From positions 84,712 through 148,711 of the forward strand of contig JANEZZ010000308.1 of assembly GCA_026122225.1 (NCBI GenBank): a stretch of 64,000 nucleotides of DNA. The letters are read 5' to 3'. The position numbers were made by a program, and so were the translations under genes. This document shows positions 1 to 12,323 of this stretch, one piece after another. Each line of letters begins with the position of its first letter. Positions within the stretch are counted from its first letter, which is position 1. Below the pieces are notes generated by a model that saw only the letters and a list, made by a program, of their open reading frames with translations, was not told the origin of the DNA and made no database searches. The stretch is from Heloderma charlesbogerti. Its lineage: Eukaryota; Chordata; Lepidosauria; Squamata; Helodermatidae.

Positions 1-617
1 CATCACATGGTTGCCTCATCTTCAGCTTGTGATCGACAACAATTCCAAGTTCTTTCTCGCTTGTAGTGTTGTTGAGCCACGTATCCCCCATCTTGTAACT
101 GTGCATTTGGTTTCTTTTTCCTAGGTGCAGAACTTGGCATTTATCCCTATGAAATGTCATTCTGTTGTTTTCTGCCCAGCGCTCCTGTCTATCCTGATCA
201 CTTTGAATTTTGTTTGTCTTCCAAAGTATTAGCTATCCTGCCCAATTTTGTCATCTGCAAATCTGATAAGCATCCCCTGCACCTCCTCCTCCAAGTCATT
301 CATAAAAATGTTGAAGAGCACTGGGCCCAGGACTGAGCCCTGCGGTACCCCACTCGTTACCTCTCCCCAGTTGGAGAAGGTCCCATTCATAAGCACTCTT
401 TGAGTCCGATTCTGTAGCCAACTGTGGATCCACCGGATGGTTGTTTCATCTAGTCCACTTTGAGCTAGTTTGCTCATCAGGATATCATGGGGCACTTTGT
501 CGAAAGCTTTGCCGAAGTCAAAGTATATGATGTCTACAGCACTCCCACGGTCTACAAGGGAGGTTACTTGATCAAAAAATGAGATCAGATTTGTCTGGCA
601 GGACTTGTTTTTGACAA
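1..617 (-). mobile_element. CR1 LINE, reverse-transcriptase segment
   Basis: The minus strand encodes the CR1 RT block HDILMSKLAQSGLDETTIRW, GVPQGSVLGPVLFNIF and FADD, matching the other CR1 copies in the window. It runs off the left edge and breaks off at about 617 (after the LISFFDQVTSLVD region on the minus strand), where unrelated sequence starts. It is a 5'-truncated dead copy inside the MYO1D intron. Confidence 0.9.
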
Positions 618-2181
618 GTTTATCCCTTGATTGCCTGATGGGGTCATTCCAGGAATCATTCCCATTCCTTGCCTGGGGTTGGAACCCTGTGTATGGATTG
701 CCTGGGTTAGATATGCCAGGAATCCCTTGTCCCTTCTCTTGTGTTCAGAACCATGGAGATAGCCACGGGGAAACCAGGTTGATGAGGATCTTAGCCATGG
801 TAGTAAGTGTTTAGCTTTGGACTGTTTAGGAATTACATAGAGCCTATAGCTACTGACCATCAGCAATATGATTTCGGAAGAGTGTAACCTTTTAGGCTTT
901 TGCTGTGGGATTTCCTGCAATAAAAAAATCTCACTGACTTGGATGTCCGGTATCAGATTGCCTGAGCATGTGCGCTGGGGGGATCGGGAAATTTGACAGC
1001 ATGTTCCTAGCAAAGGCTCTTCCCCTTTGCATCAGCTTAAAAGGGAAGGCATGACCGTAAGACACCCCCTCCAGATTCCTTGACAGACAAGGGCATTTAG
1101 CCTTTCAGCAAGGCCCCTGTTTAAACAGGGAGTCACTGCTCAGCCCTCCTGCACTGACACTTCGCCCTGATACCAGACAGGCTGGGGAAGATTCAGTAAA
1201 GGAAGGCGGGATTTTCAAGCCTGTTTCCTGGCTACCGGAGACTGTCTAAAGAGAGCATAACTGACATGCCGTGAGGCATAATGCTACCTTATGATCTGGA
1301 GATCCTAGTAAGGTAGTTCACCAGAAGGTGGGGCTACTCTAATAGCCACTCTTTGATATTTAAGTTTGTGCTGAAGCCACATAGCTTTTACTAGGACCAT
1401 TCTCATCTTCATTGCCCAAAATCCTTGCTGGCTGGCCTTACCACTCTCTAAGCCACTCAAAACATTCTTCACCTGGACTCTCCATCCAATTTGGACCCAT
1501 GTCTGTTTGAACCTGGTATCCTTAAGAACTTGCCATTGAATATGATGGTGAAAATAACATCTTTATTGTTTGGACCATTTCCTTGTTTGGACTTAACCTT
1601 TCTTTAGTGCTTGGTATCATCACAACACCAGTTTTTAACCTGCCTGGGATCTAGTGGAGTAAAGGCCCCAAGGGTGAACAGCTCTGCTGCTCAGGACTTC
1701 CACCTGCCTGCTGCTATCTTCATACCTGGAATTAGTCTGCCTGAGAGAATGGACTGGGGAGACCCTGAAATGGAACGTCTCTTCTGCCCGATACCCTCAT
1801 TTTCTCTCTAGTGTAGACTTTCCATGACAGTTGAACTTTGATCTGCCTTGATACATGTCCAGTGGAGATTCCAACGTAAACTCTATTGCTAGACTGATCT
1901 CGGCCTATGTGTATGTGTATTCTAGTGTGTAACTTGCTTTTGAACCATGTCTTGAATTGCCTGGAATGTTATCCTGCATGGATTTACTGTGACCCTTGAT
2001 GTTGCCTTGCATTCTGCAATGCAGAGATTGCGACTTGGAAACAATTGTTAAATTGATCTCTTGTCATCATTATAGTTAAAAGGCTTTGGACTGTTTCATA
2101 AGCCTTGGGGCTATGGCTGTCATGGAGGTATAAGATTTCTGAAGTGTAACCATTAAGCTTTTACTGTGAGATTTGCTACAT
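618..2181. other. Unassigned intronic sequence
   Basis: Mixed-composition intronic DNA. Short open frames have no recognisable domain or splice context. I see nothing supportable here. Confidence 0.5.
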
Positions 2182-2842
2182 TAAGGACGCAATCCTATTG
2201 TCTCTGAACTAGAAGGCTGACACCTATCCAATGCAAGGTGGCCAGAGCACGGAGGGAATCCCCTCCTCCGTGCTCCGGCTGTCCTGCATTATCAGCTAGA
2301 CATGCAATCTCAGCTGGCTAGCTGGGGTGCAACAGAGCTGAGGGGGAGGCTTGTGTCATATAGGAAGTCTTGTAAAGAGACTCCCCCTGTCTCCTCCCTG
2401 CCCCCTTTTCACCCCCTCCGTGCTCAGTTTCCAAGTGCGGAGACTGGCGAGAACTGCACTGCCTACAAGGTGGGAGGTGGAGAGACTGTGCAGCACATAG
2501 GAAGCCTCGTAAAGAGGCTTCTGCAGTCTCCTACCTTCCCTGCCCCCGGGAATGCCCCTTGTTCACCCTCTCCATCCTCAGTTTCCAAGAGCTGACAAGA
2601 ACTCTTGTCCAAGAGGTGACAAGAACTGAGCCACCTACAAAGTGGTGAGGGAGAGGCTGGGGAGCATGGTTTCTGGGAACCGAGCTTAGAGCCCTGGCTC
2701 TGAGCTCAGTTCCCAGAAACTGAAAAATTCTATGGCCCTCTAGACAGTCTAGTGGCCACAGGACTGCTCTCTAAATAATCTTGCTGACTTTGGATGTCCT
2801 GTATCAGAATGACACAGTGTGTGCCTGAAGGATTGGGCCCAT
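2182..2842. mobile_element. Candidate MITE with GCGCAATCCTA-type ends (copy a)
   Basis: The left end reads GGACGCAATCCTATTG and the right end AAGGATTGGGCCC, an imperfect inverted pair also seen at about 13740-14177 and 61694-62243. The interior repeats AGGAAG(T/C)C(T/G)(T/C)GTAAAGAG motifs and has no transposase frame. Superfamily unknown. Confidence 0.35.
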
Positions 2843-2905
2843 TTATTTATTCATTCATTCATTCCATTCCATTTCTACACCGCCCAATAGCCGAAGCTCT
2901 CTGAC
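2838..2905 (-). repeat. (ATTT/ATTC)n tract with LINE/SINE-like tail
   Basis: A short TTTATTTATTCATTCATTC run is followed by CACCGCCCAATAGCCGAAGC, the reverse of the common squamate 3' tail ('...GGCGGT...' plus AAATAAAT). It is a 3'-end fragment of an L2-mobilised element. Confidence 0.45.
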
Positions 2906-2939
2906 ATGTTCCCATGACATGTACGAAGGGGAAAACCCT

Positions 2940-4140
2940 GTGACAATTCACCAAGTGGGCCCGTCAAGCCAGAGATCGACAAACTGACCAGGGGACCACC
3001 AAATGTGTAGATCTTTGTTGCCCTGGAATGCGTGAAGGAACCACAACTGGAGTGGACGCATTCACAATTGTATAAACAGAGTGACAGATGTGGTTGTTGC
3101 CATCAATCCAATCAACCACTGGATGGCAGAAGCAAAGAGAGACACCTGACAAGCCATTGCTTTCGTTGGCTGTCAAAGCAGGAATGCTCTTCTTAGGTCA
3201 GAATCAAGGACTGCCCTGATGTACTGAAGTCTGGTGGGAGGGACCAGGTGAGACTTTGACAGGTTCACACAGAGACCTAAATCTACAAGAAGGCCAAGAG
3301 TTGTGTTGATATGTTCTTGAAGCAGTGACCTGGATGGAGAGACAATTAGTCTATCATCAATATACAGGTGTTGGAAAAGGAAGGAGCAGCCATCTGGCTG
3401 TACTCTGTACAGATTTTCCATTCACTTGGATGTTGGAAGAGCAGAAGAGTGCCTCCTCCAAGAATTCCCGAGCTGCCTTGAGCAAGGATGGAAGAACCTG
3501 CAGAGCAACAGGGCCTGCAGACTCAGACTGAACAAAGTCCATCACTGGGTCATCAACAGGAATAGGAACTGTTTGATGTCTAAACTGAATTTGCCATACA
3601 AAATATTTGCTCCACATATGGTTAATTATCCTCCATCACAGATGGTGGTGAATGACTTCCTACTAACTGACCCAGAGATGAGGCCAACAGAGAAGCCGAA
3701 TCCAAAGTGGACGAATATGACCGATAAGCATCTGGGTCTGATTTGAGCATTGCAGGAGGCTGTACCATTGCAGCTATAGGAATTGAGCATAGTATGGCAA
3801 TATCAACATCATATGAGTGACCAGCACCTATGGTATCTACAGCACTGGTTCCAATGCCAGGGCTTTGAAGACGGCAGCTGTGGTAGCATGGATCCAAGGC
3901 AGAGCCCTCCTGGGTTCTCTACAATCCTGATAATCTGGTGAACCATGTCAATCCCAAGGCGGATATAATTCAAAGTACCACTGCTGGTCCCTACATCGCC
4001 CAGATGGTGAATCCCAACAAAGTGGAGATCTCCTATCCCAAGATTTCAAAGGAGATTGTGAGTAATCTGGTTCACGCCAAGTCGATCCCCAGCCCTTTCT
4101 GAGAATTAATTGGATTAATGGTAGTAATAAGAGTCCAGTG
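2940..4140 (-). mobile_element. DIRS-like tyrosine-recombinase retroelement fragment (RT/RNase H)
   Basis: Minus-strand frames read LYIDDRLIVSPSRSLL (RT catalytic region, Y-I-D-D in place of the usual Y-L-D-D), then VNLSKSHLVPPTRLQYI and AVLDS, followed in another frame by MRPLQLWFLHAF and a W-S-P-x-x motif. This order (YxDD, the K-S-x-L-x-P-x-x-R-x-x-x-x-x-A-x-L-D-S block, RPLQ-W) is the RT to RNase H junction of DIRS1-type elements as I know the family. Upstream minus frames at about 3357-3897 may be the preceding gag/RT part. Several frameshifts; non-functional. Confidence 0.55.
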
Positions 4141-4511
4141 AACACCTACGTGAATCTGGGGATCTGCATTGTGAGGATAATAGTTCTTTAGACAACTGCC
4201 ACCAAAGCAACTCACAGGTGGTGGGGACTGATCTCAAATTTCACCCTCTGAAGTAGAGCCTATCACCTGGACCTCATCCGAAGCTGAAGGGGATTTATCA
4301 AGCTGTCTCTCCACTATTGGTACTGGAGATAGGTGACAGCAGGTGGATCAATGGCCTCATCTCTATAGCTTCCACTGTATTACCACATAATTTTCATCTG
4401 CAAAACCAGATCAAAATCAATACTTAACACAGACCACAATCCAATCTCCATGCAGACTAGGAAGCATTCCCCAATGAACACCTTCTGCGACCAAAAGGAG
4501 AGCTGCAGAGA

Positions 4512-4760
4512 GCCTATTCTAAGAGACCAGCAGAGAACTGAAGATTCTGCAAAAGGATGCTATGATTTCCAGTGTCAAAGGCGACCGACACGTCGAACAA
4601 GATCAACAGAGCTGTTTTACAGCTGTCAAGCTCAAGACAAACAGCAACGAAGGGTGTGCCTGTCCAATATCCAGGCAGGAAATCACAGTGAAATGGGTCA
4701 AGACAGGAATGACTGCCATAATTCAGCTTACCTTTAAACACAAACGAACACACACACTTT
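4512..4760 (-). mobile_element. L2-like LINE RT fragment (old)
   Basis: The minus strand reads ...LDPFHCDFLPGYWTGT...FDVSVAFDTGNHSILL..., matching the L2 block LDPFQSGFRPGHGTET...LDLSAAFDTVDHGILL found intact elsewhere in the window. It is divergent and short. Confidence 0.65.
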
Positions 4761-4774
4761 CATCCTGCCCTTCC

Positions 4775-4870
4775 TCCAAGGTGGCATATATAATCCCCCC
4801 TCCACTTTTATCCTCACAACAATCCTACGACATAAGTTAGGCTGAGAGAAGTCACCCAATATTCTTCATG
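4775..4870 (-). repeat. SINE/L2-type tail fragment
   Basis: AAGGTGGCATATATAA...ATCCTCACAACAATCCTACGA...GTTAGGCTGAGAGAAG is the common squamate SINE-like 3' region. The same unit appears inverted at 61810-61995. Confidence 0.4.
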
Positions 4871-5343
4871 CCTAAGCGGAGGTTAATCCCCTTGAACCTA
4901 GTCATAGCTTTCCCCACTATGGTGAGATGGATTGTATTTCAAGTTATATCATAGCGATTTAAATTTGCATCTATACATATAAATTAGCATATGTAAATTT
5001 GTGTCCTTTTGCAAGTGGGGCAGAGAGCTCAATTCACATACTGTTCTTGGTTCAGAAAAACCTACTGGCACCCATGGAAGCCCCCATCAATTTTTTGAGA
5101 AATCCAACTTTGGGTTTTTTTTTAAAAAAAATGTGAAATAGCCAGCAAAGTCTTCACTATGTCCATAGCTTTTATTAAATCAACTTTGAAAATAAGTCCA
5201 CAAAAATGACCAGTTGGCCACTGTCAGCACCAAAGCTTCTATGCTTGGTAGCCTGGCCTCACCAGAGGAAAATGGCTATTATTTACAAGCCTCAATTAAA
5301 TGCTGATGAGGTCTCCTGCTGTTAGGTAGAGGGAAGAGCACAG

Positions 5344-5889
5344 TGTCAGGGCTGGATCGGAGCCCATAGAGCCCCAAAGAAGTTCTGATTCTGAGGAAGA
5401 GATAGAAACCGTGGGAGAGAAAACTGCTCGCTCTTCAGAGGTGCAGTGGAGGGACAGTCCCTCCCTGCTCACATTCCTGAGAGTGACAGTGACCCTGGCA
5501 GGGAGAGGGAGGTACAAATGGACGCGAGGCGCCAGCACAAGGACAAGCGAGAGGTTGCGGGCGCCTAGAGGAGGCGCTCAGCCCACTTGGCGCAACGACA
5601 ACAGCTGTGCCCTGATGCCCCACGGGAAAGGGGTGGACTCTCTCCTCCTAGCCCTTAAGTTCAGAGGCTTCCCGCCCTTTCCCTCCAAACGGAGACCAAC
5701 TGACTCCCTAAGGCCAGAATCCCCTGGTAGGCTGCTCCCTCTTAAGTTTTCCTCTTAGGCTAAGGCAATTAGCGTCTGTAAGTGTCATTAGGTTGAATGG
5801 AAATAAAGCCTTGGAAAACAGCCCTTTTGTCTGCATGTTGATTCTGGGCTACTTGAGGATTTCAGAAGGCAGCAAGGGCGCTCCTGACA
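5344..5889 (+). mobile_element. Probable solo LTR
   Basis: The segment starts TGTCAGG and ends CCTGACA, a perfect 7-bp inverted terminal pair with TG...CA ends. It is flanked by near-identical 5-bp sequences (CACAG on the left, CCCAG on the right). AATAAA at 5802-5807 is followed by about 80 bp of R/U5-like sequence. No internal gag/pol is adjacent, so this is a solo LTR of an ERV or other LTR element. The short open frames inside are not genes. Confidence 0.55.
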
Positions 5890-5899
5890 CCCAGCTGTC

Positions 5900-7098
5900 T
5901 AAGCTGGTGGGCTCTGAATTCTGAAGAACAAGACAAGGTCTCTGAGTTTTAAAAAACGAAGTCATTTCACACAAACCAACTCATCCTGATGGAACGGGTT
6001 GGGGCAGGGGGTGGGGAGAGAAAGGTCCTCCAGAAGCTGGAGACAGAAGGACAAAACATTAGCAGCTAGAGCTCTCATACTTCCATAGCAACCCCTTTGG
6101 ATCAGATTCCGGTTCAGTGTTGTTGCAGGAAGTTCCCACATAGGTAAACACAGCACACCTGGGAATAAGAATGTTCTGTTTACCCAAGTGAGACCTGTTT
6201 TCACAGTCTTGCTTCTTTTCCTAGCATATAATGCACACAAATTGCTTCTCTAACCAGTAAGCTGATTTTAGGAAGTCTCCCTGCCTCATTTGCTCATGCT
6301 TTTGAAAAGGAAGTAATATGTTTGGAATTACAGGGGTTACAAGGGACATTTTTGTGGTGAGTTTGGCTTTTCATTGGCAATAATAACGTGAATTCCCTCC
6401 CTGCTACAGAAATCTCTCTCCTCATCAGCACAAAGCAGTTTTCAGAAGACTTAACAGCTACTGTTCCAAGGGAAAGTTTATAGCCAGCTTAAAAGACCAC
6501 CACCACACACACACATTTTTCCCTCTGATATTTTAGTTTGTCATTAAAAATGGCACTCATTCCCTAAATGTTTTAGAAGCAAACAGAAGGAAAAGGTTTT
6601 AATCTAAAATTATGCAGAAAAACAAAGACACTATGTCACCCATTCAAGTTGCCATGTTCTGTATCATTAATCAAATTGTAACTCTTGTTTGACACCTCTT
6701 TAGTGATTTCAGCACAATTTATAGCCAGATCCTAAATTTAAAACAAAGAATGAAATTAAAGCTAATGAAGAATGTATAGTTCCAGGTATTTGTTTTTAGC
6801 TTTGGAATTCATTGAGCTGATTGTGCATTGGCTTTCGTATGGTACATCTCTAGACTACTTGAAGACACTACCCCAGAAGCTTGTAGGATTTACAGTAGGT
6901 GTTTCAGAACTCCTTGCCCTCCTCATGGCTGGGAGAGTCCCCTGCCTCTTGGAGGAACGGGCCTGCAGCCATCTCCCCTGAGGGCCCAAGCACCTCCTGG
7001 TCATCTGACATTGGCTGATCTGGGGTGCTCTTGATCTTTGGGAGCTCTAGCTCCTCCTCTAAGGAGGATTCCTCCAGTAGCAGCATGACGTAGCTGGA
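5900..7098. other. Intronic sequence without assigned features
   Basis: AT-rich intronic sequence with a short CA run near 6500 and a moderately GC-rich block at 6900-7085 (Glu/Asp-rich minus frame, possibly a transposon remnant). Nothing supportable as a gene. Confidence 0.4.
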
Positions 7099-7099
7099 A

Positions 7100-7242
7100 C
7101 AGTGCTATCCTATCTCCCCTCAGTCTTCTCTTCTCAAGGCTAAACATGCCCAGTTCTTTCAATCTCTCCTCATGGGACATTTCCAGTCCCCTGATCATCT
7201 TCGTTGCCCTCCTTTGAACCCTCTCCAGTTTGCCTGCATAAT
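7100..7242 (-). mobile_element. CR1 fragment (RT C-terminal region)
   Basis: The minus strand reads [19 protein letters not shown], the conserved CR1 block after the RT domain. Both ends are truncated. Confidence 0.8.
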
Positions 7243-7619
7243 TAATTTACGCTGACCATTTGTTAATTTCCATGAAGCAGGTAAATAATTTTAAAGAATG
7301 TGTATATCAGTGAATATTAAAGACTGTTCCAATACAAAATTTATCTGAATTTTCAGATTCAAAATTTATCTGAATTATCTGAACCACCTCCCCAAAAGAA
7401 GTGATTACTGGACATTTCCAAAACATGTTTAAAAGAAGCATTATCTATATTGCACCGTTAGCAATTTGCCAAATTACACAATCCCTTACTAAAGGGAGGT
7501 TATGGCATCCAACAGACACAAAAGTTTTTGTTGAATAAGATGTAGTCATAGATCTATAGACAGGTAGACGTCAGAGGAGCAATCCACCAATTAGGCATTT
7601 TTGTGGTGGTGCCCACAGC

Positions 7620-7680
7620 AGTTTCTAAAATTCCCATAAGTGTCCACCGGTCCAAAAAGGTTGGGGACCTCTGTTATACA
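7620..7680. repeat. hAT-like MITE end
   Basis: GGTCCAAAAAGGTTGGGGAC followed by CTCTG resembles hAT MITE termini common in amniotes. The other end is unclear. Confidence 0.25.
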
Positions 7681-7871
7681 TCACATCTGACAGGAAGCTG
7701 AACATTTCAACTTACATCAATGAACACATTGTGACTCAGGTGATGGAGTAATATGAGAATTCTACCTGTGACTCCAAGTCATCACTTGATGTTCATCACA
7801 ATAGCTGCAACATGTATCAACAAGCCACAAAAGATGTTAAAACCCAAGGATGCAATAGGCAAACACTTCTT

Positions 7872-8192
7872 TAAGGAGATCAAAGCAGTCAATCCTAAAG
7901 GAAATCAACCCTGAGTGCTCATTGGAAGGACAGATACTGAAGCTGAAGCTCAAATATTTTGGCCACCTAATGTGAAGAGAAAACTCTCTGGAAAAGACCC
8001 TGATGCTGGGAAAGACTGAAGGCAAAAGGAGAAGGGGACGGCAGAGGATGAGATGACTAGATAGCATTACCGATGCAATGAATGTGGACTTGAGCACGCT
8101 CCGGGAGAGAGCGCAGGACAGGAAGGCCTGGCGTGCTATGGTCCATGGGGTCACGAAGAGTCGGACACGACTGAACAACAACAACAAGAATC
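7872..8192 (+). mobile_element. BovB (RTE) LINE 3' end
   Basis: The plus strand matches the last ~320 bp of the two longer BovB copies in the window (36131- on the minus strand, -59960 on the plus), encoding the ECSLEGQILKLKLKYFG-type block and MRR...KTLMLGK. It ends in CAACAACAACAAG, the short 3' microsatellite of RTE elements. 5'-truncated. Confidence 0.9.
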
Positions 8193-8639
8193 ATACAAGG
8201 ATCTATTGATTGTGGTATCAAGCTCAAAACAGGAATTAGAAAAGGAAAAGATCAGGATCGCCCTCCTAAAACCATGCTCAGGATATGCAAGTCTAAAGCA
8301 CATAGCTTGTTCTGAGCTCCCTTCTCCATTAGCATAGGGACGAGAGCGCAGTGAGCAAGCAGTCATACCTTCTGTCAGTAGGAATGCAATCCACATGGAT
8401 CTTGGCTGGGGAAAAAGGGGGCATTATCTGCTTCAGGTGCTTATTCTTCCCTTTGCACCCCATTACTTCAGCTGCCCCACATTTGAGAACCACTGTTTAT
8501 GGGACAGGATCAATAGGAGATGAACACATCATACCAGGATCCTCTGTACTGGAACATCTAGCCCTGGAAACAACATTTAGGTTTCTAGGTAGGATGTTGA
8601 AATCAAGAACATCTGAGGTAGCATTCTCAGTTTGGAGAG

Positions 8640-9045
8640 GGTGAACAGAAATAGGTTTTCTCCCTCCCCCATAATACCAGAACCCAGGTTCATCCAATGA
8701 AGCTGAATGGCAGGAGATTTGGGGCATACAAAAGGAAGGACTCCTTCACAGATACACATGCATGGTATATGTAATTAATTTATGGAATTCGCTACCACAA
8801 GATGTAGTGATGACCATCAACTTGGACTGCTTTAAAAGAAGATTAAACAAATTCATGGAGGATAAGACTATCAATGGCTACTAGTCATGACGACTGTTTC
8901 AACCTCCATGTTCAAAGGTACTATGCTACTGAATATCAGCTGCTGGGGAAAAACAGAAGTCTACTGTCTTTGTGTCCTACCTGGGGGCTTCTCAGGGGCA
9001 TATGGCTGGCAACTGGATGGACCATTAGTACATAATACTGTGGTG
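8640..9045 (+). mobile_element. Diverged CR1-like LINE 3' end
   Basis: GGAATTCGCTACCACAAGAT ... TTTAAAAGAAGATTAAACAA ... TATCAATGGCTACTAGTCAT is the C-terminal 'WNSLP...FKRRLN' end and 3' UTR of an older CR1-like subfamily, distinct from the TATTCTATGATTCT-ended copies. Confidence 0.55.
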
Positions 9046-9344
9046 TATAAGAGCAGAGAAAGCAACAAAAATATATTTTTTGTTTTAACATGTGAATGTG
9101 TTAGCAAGTTTAATGTAACCTACACACAACTAAAAATAGGTTTTTTGTTAGAAAACTAAAATAGGTTTTCAAATAGATTCTGCTTCTTTGTACCACCGAT
9201 CTCTTACACATGATGGTAGAGGCATAACATGGATCCTGATACAAATGGACAGCACGCAGGTGACTGTGAAGCACAGCCCTTGAAAAAAGAACATTCCTTC
9301 CTCCAAAAGTTCCAAATCATGTATGTGGGACTTGCTGATGCATT

Positions 9345-10726
9345 TTCAGAACCTCTGTCTGTCATCTTTGGGTAATCCTGGAGGACAGATGAGGTGCCAC
9401 AGTATTGGAAACAGGCCAATGTTGTCCCAGTCTTCAAAAAAGGAAAAGGATCTGAGAAAGTACAGACCTATCAGTCTGACTTCAATACTGGGAAAATACT
9501 TGAACAGATTATAAAGGAAACAATCTGTAAGCTTCATTTTTTATGACAATGCAGTGATCAGTACAAGCCAGTTTAGATTTGTCCAGAATAAATTCTGCCA
9601 GACTAATTTTATCTCTTTTTTATCAGAATACTAGCTTAGTAGATTGTAAGAACGTTGTAGATGTCATTTATCTAGATTTCAGCCAAACATTTTACAAGAT
9701 CTCTCATGATATTTTGGTTAACAAACTGGTTAAATGCAGGCTAGATGATAATACAGTCAGATATATTGACACCTGTTGGAAGGTCACGCTCAGAGTGCTG
9801 ATCCATGGCTTCTCATCAAACTGGAGGGAGATTGTAAGTGAACTGCCACAGGGCTCTGTCCTAGACCCTGTATGCTTCAACATTTTCATTAATTACTTAA
9901 ATGGAAGAATAGAGGGGATACTTATCAAATTTGCAAATGACACAAAACTGGGATGGACAGCCAACACATCACAAATACAATTCAAAATGACCTTGAAAGA
10001 ATGGAAAGCTGGACTAAAACACAACATTAAATTAACCAGAGACAAACGCAAGAGTTTGAATTGGGGGGGGGGGCACAATTACAAGGTGAACATGAGTCAG
10101 CAGTACGATACAACTGCAAAAAAGGCTAGTGTGATTTTGGGCTGCATTAAGAGAACCACAGTTTCAGAGTCACAGATGTAATAATTCTACTTTATTCTGA
10201 ACAAGTAAGACCTCATCTGGAGTCCTGTGTCCAGTTCTGGACACCACAGTTAATTAGCATTTAGACAAATCGGAAGAGATTCAGAGGAGGCCAAGAAAGA
10301 TGGTTAAGGGTATGGAAAACAAGTCCTATGAGGAAAAGTTGTAAGATCTATGTTTAGCCCAGAGAGGAAAAATGGGGGGCGGGGGGAGGTCAGGATACCA
10401 CTTCAGGTAACTGAAGGGCTGCCTCATAGAAATGGGCAAATATTTGTTCTCTATGCCCAAAAGGTAGGGCCTAAATCAAATGGATTTAAGTTACTAGAGA
10501 GTAAACTTTGATTGAACATTATGAGGAACCTATTAATGGCGAAAACAGTGTGACAACAGAAAGAATTACCAGGAAAGAATTACCAGGGCAAAGCTATTAC
10601 ACCTCTCTCATTGGACATCTTCAAAGAGAGGCTGAACAGCCATCTGTCAGGGATGAACACTCTAGATTTGTTGGACTAGATGGCCTATAAAGCCCCTTCC
10701 AATTCTACACTTCTATGACTCCCAGA
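9345..10726 (+). mobile_element. Old CR1 LINE, RT to 3' end
   Basis: The plus strand carries YRPISLTSILGK, VIYLDFSQTFYKISHDILVN, LPQGSVLDPVCFNIF and FANDTKLG (F-A-N-D instead of F-A-D-D, a dead active site), then a C-terminal region ending AATTCTACACTTCTATGACT. It is far more diverged than the other CR1 copies, so it is an old insertion. Confidence 0.85.
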
Positions 10727-11689
10727 TGGTCTCCCATCCAGGTACTGGCTTGCCTTCAGAGATGGAACTCCTCAGGTGGTTCTCTAGGTTCTGGAAGAAC
10801 AGGCATCGTTACCTTAATGATCCTGGAATTTTCTTGAAAGAAATGGACTTTCAGGGAGACCTGAATGAAAAGAGGGGGGCAGCTATCCCAGATATAAGCA
10901 ACAGAACAGTTGAATGCACAAAGGCAGAAGCAGGAGATGGCAGAAGAGGGCCAGTGCATCCTGCTTATCAGTTTTATGTTTTTCAAAACAGAACTGCAGA
11001 TGAATTGGATTAAAGTCCAAAGCAGAGGTACTTGGAAGTCAATTGCAAATTTCAGTGCAATGAAAGTTTCACAACAGAACCAAGATACAAATAGATGTCT
11101 TCAAGATCACTGTGTTTGTTTACATGAAACATACATTTCACAAACTGAGAAATAATCAAGTGTGCCAAATGTGTTTAAACATAATGACAGGCTCTCTATA
11201 GACACAGATTACACACCTGCCCAGAGAAATAGAATTTGGCCACAAAACCAATAAAAATAAGGACTGATCAGATGCTTTGGTCTGCAGCTTGGCTCACTTG
11301 TTTTAATCAGCTGCAGCTCGGTGCTACATAGGGGGCTTTTCCCAGTGGACCTGCTCTGTGCTTGTGATACATTCTATGGCTTGGATTGCACAGATGGGCT
11401 GAGAATGTTGGCAAGGGTGGCGATGGCACAACATGCACAGAACTCAAATACAAGTTGCCCAACGGCTCTCTTACTCTCCCCGGCTACGGCAATAGTGCAG
11501 TCATTTAAAAATGTCTCTCAACTCCTACGCCGTGAAATGGATTCGGGATGCTTCTGACAGATATTTCAGTCCGGCTATTACAACTGAAGATGAGGCGGGA
11601 TGCCTGGCTAGATGTCTGCAGGTGTCCCTGTAAAGATGTGGACGCGTTCACGGCGGATAAGCATTTCACCGTGCCACTAGTAACCGTGA
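10727..11689. other. Intronic sequence, nothing assigned
   Basis: Ordinary intronic DNA between an old CR1 and the CpG island; no exon, repeat or RNA gene that I can support. Confidence 0.4.
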
Positions 11690-12228
11690 CAGAGATACCA
11701 GCGGGGCCTCCGCGCAGAGGCGCCGGAGCTCCGCGCGGCAGTTGCAACGGCTGCCCCGACAGCCCGGCCGGCCGCTGCGGGCCACAGGCTGCCGGAGGAT
11801 GCGGCGGCGGCGTTCCGTGCAGCGCGAGGGTCGCGCCCCGCCACGGCGGGCAGCGGCCCCGAGACCGGCAGCCGCGGCGGGCCGCCTCGCGGGAGCCTCC
11901 CGGCAGGCGAGGGGCGCTGCGCAGCCGGCGCGGCGGCGGGGGCTCGCGGCGACCCCCGCGCCGGGGGCCCGGCCGCCCACCCAGCCGCGGCCTCCACCCC
12001 TGCGCCCGCGGCGCGGCTCCGGGGGCCCGGCCGGCGCCGGCACGAAGCGACGCGGCGCCCGGGGCAGAGGCCGCTCCCGCCGCCAGGGCTCGCGAGCCCC
12101 GCCCGAGCGGAGCGGAGCGACGCCCCGCCGCAGCGAGCCGGCCGGCACCTGCCGCCGCCGCGCCGCCCTCGCCCTCAGAATCGGCGGGGCCCGGGAGGCC
12201 GCCGCCGCCCGCCCGCCCGCGCCCCCAC

Positions 12229-12323
12229 CTCAGCCGCAGGTTGCCCAGGAACTCCGGCATGGCGACGGCGTCGAGCAGCACGAAGTCCGCCTTGCCGAAC
12301 TCCAGGCTCTCCTGCTCCGCCAT
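12229..12323 (-). CDS. MYO1D: MYO1D exon 1 (coding part), unconventional myosin Id
   Basis: The minus strand reads [15 protein letters not shown] followed by the [16 protein letters not shown] stretch, 31 codons plus two bases. This closely matches the N-terminus of vertebrate myosin Id as I remember it ([15 protein letters not shown] is shared; later positions differ conservatively). Myosin Id is a single-headed class I motor that moves on actin and binds membranes; it acts in left-right asymmetry and endosomal traffic. Only the extreme N-terminus, before the P-loop, is encoded here. The ATG at 12323 sits in a strong Kozak context (GCCATGG). The exon ends CTGAG followed by a GTGGGG donor at 12228, so the codon split after AG fits the next residues R-F of the family. 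The remaining exons must lie at lower coordinates outside the window. Identification is confident despite the short exon because the match is long, in frame, begins at a Kozak ATG and lies in a CpG island. Confidence 0.9.

Larger units (their letters stand above)
1..12228 (-). other. MYO1D: MYO1D intron 1 (5' part)
   Basis: Everything below the exon 1 donor at 12228 is intronic with respect to MYO1D, because no myosin motor exon 2 sequence (FEKGRIYTFIGEV type) is seen down to base 1. It is packed with transposon remains listed separately, and the rest shows no coding signal. Confidence 0.75.
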
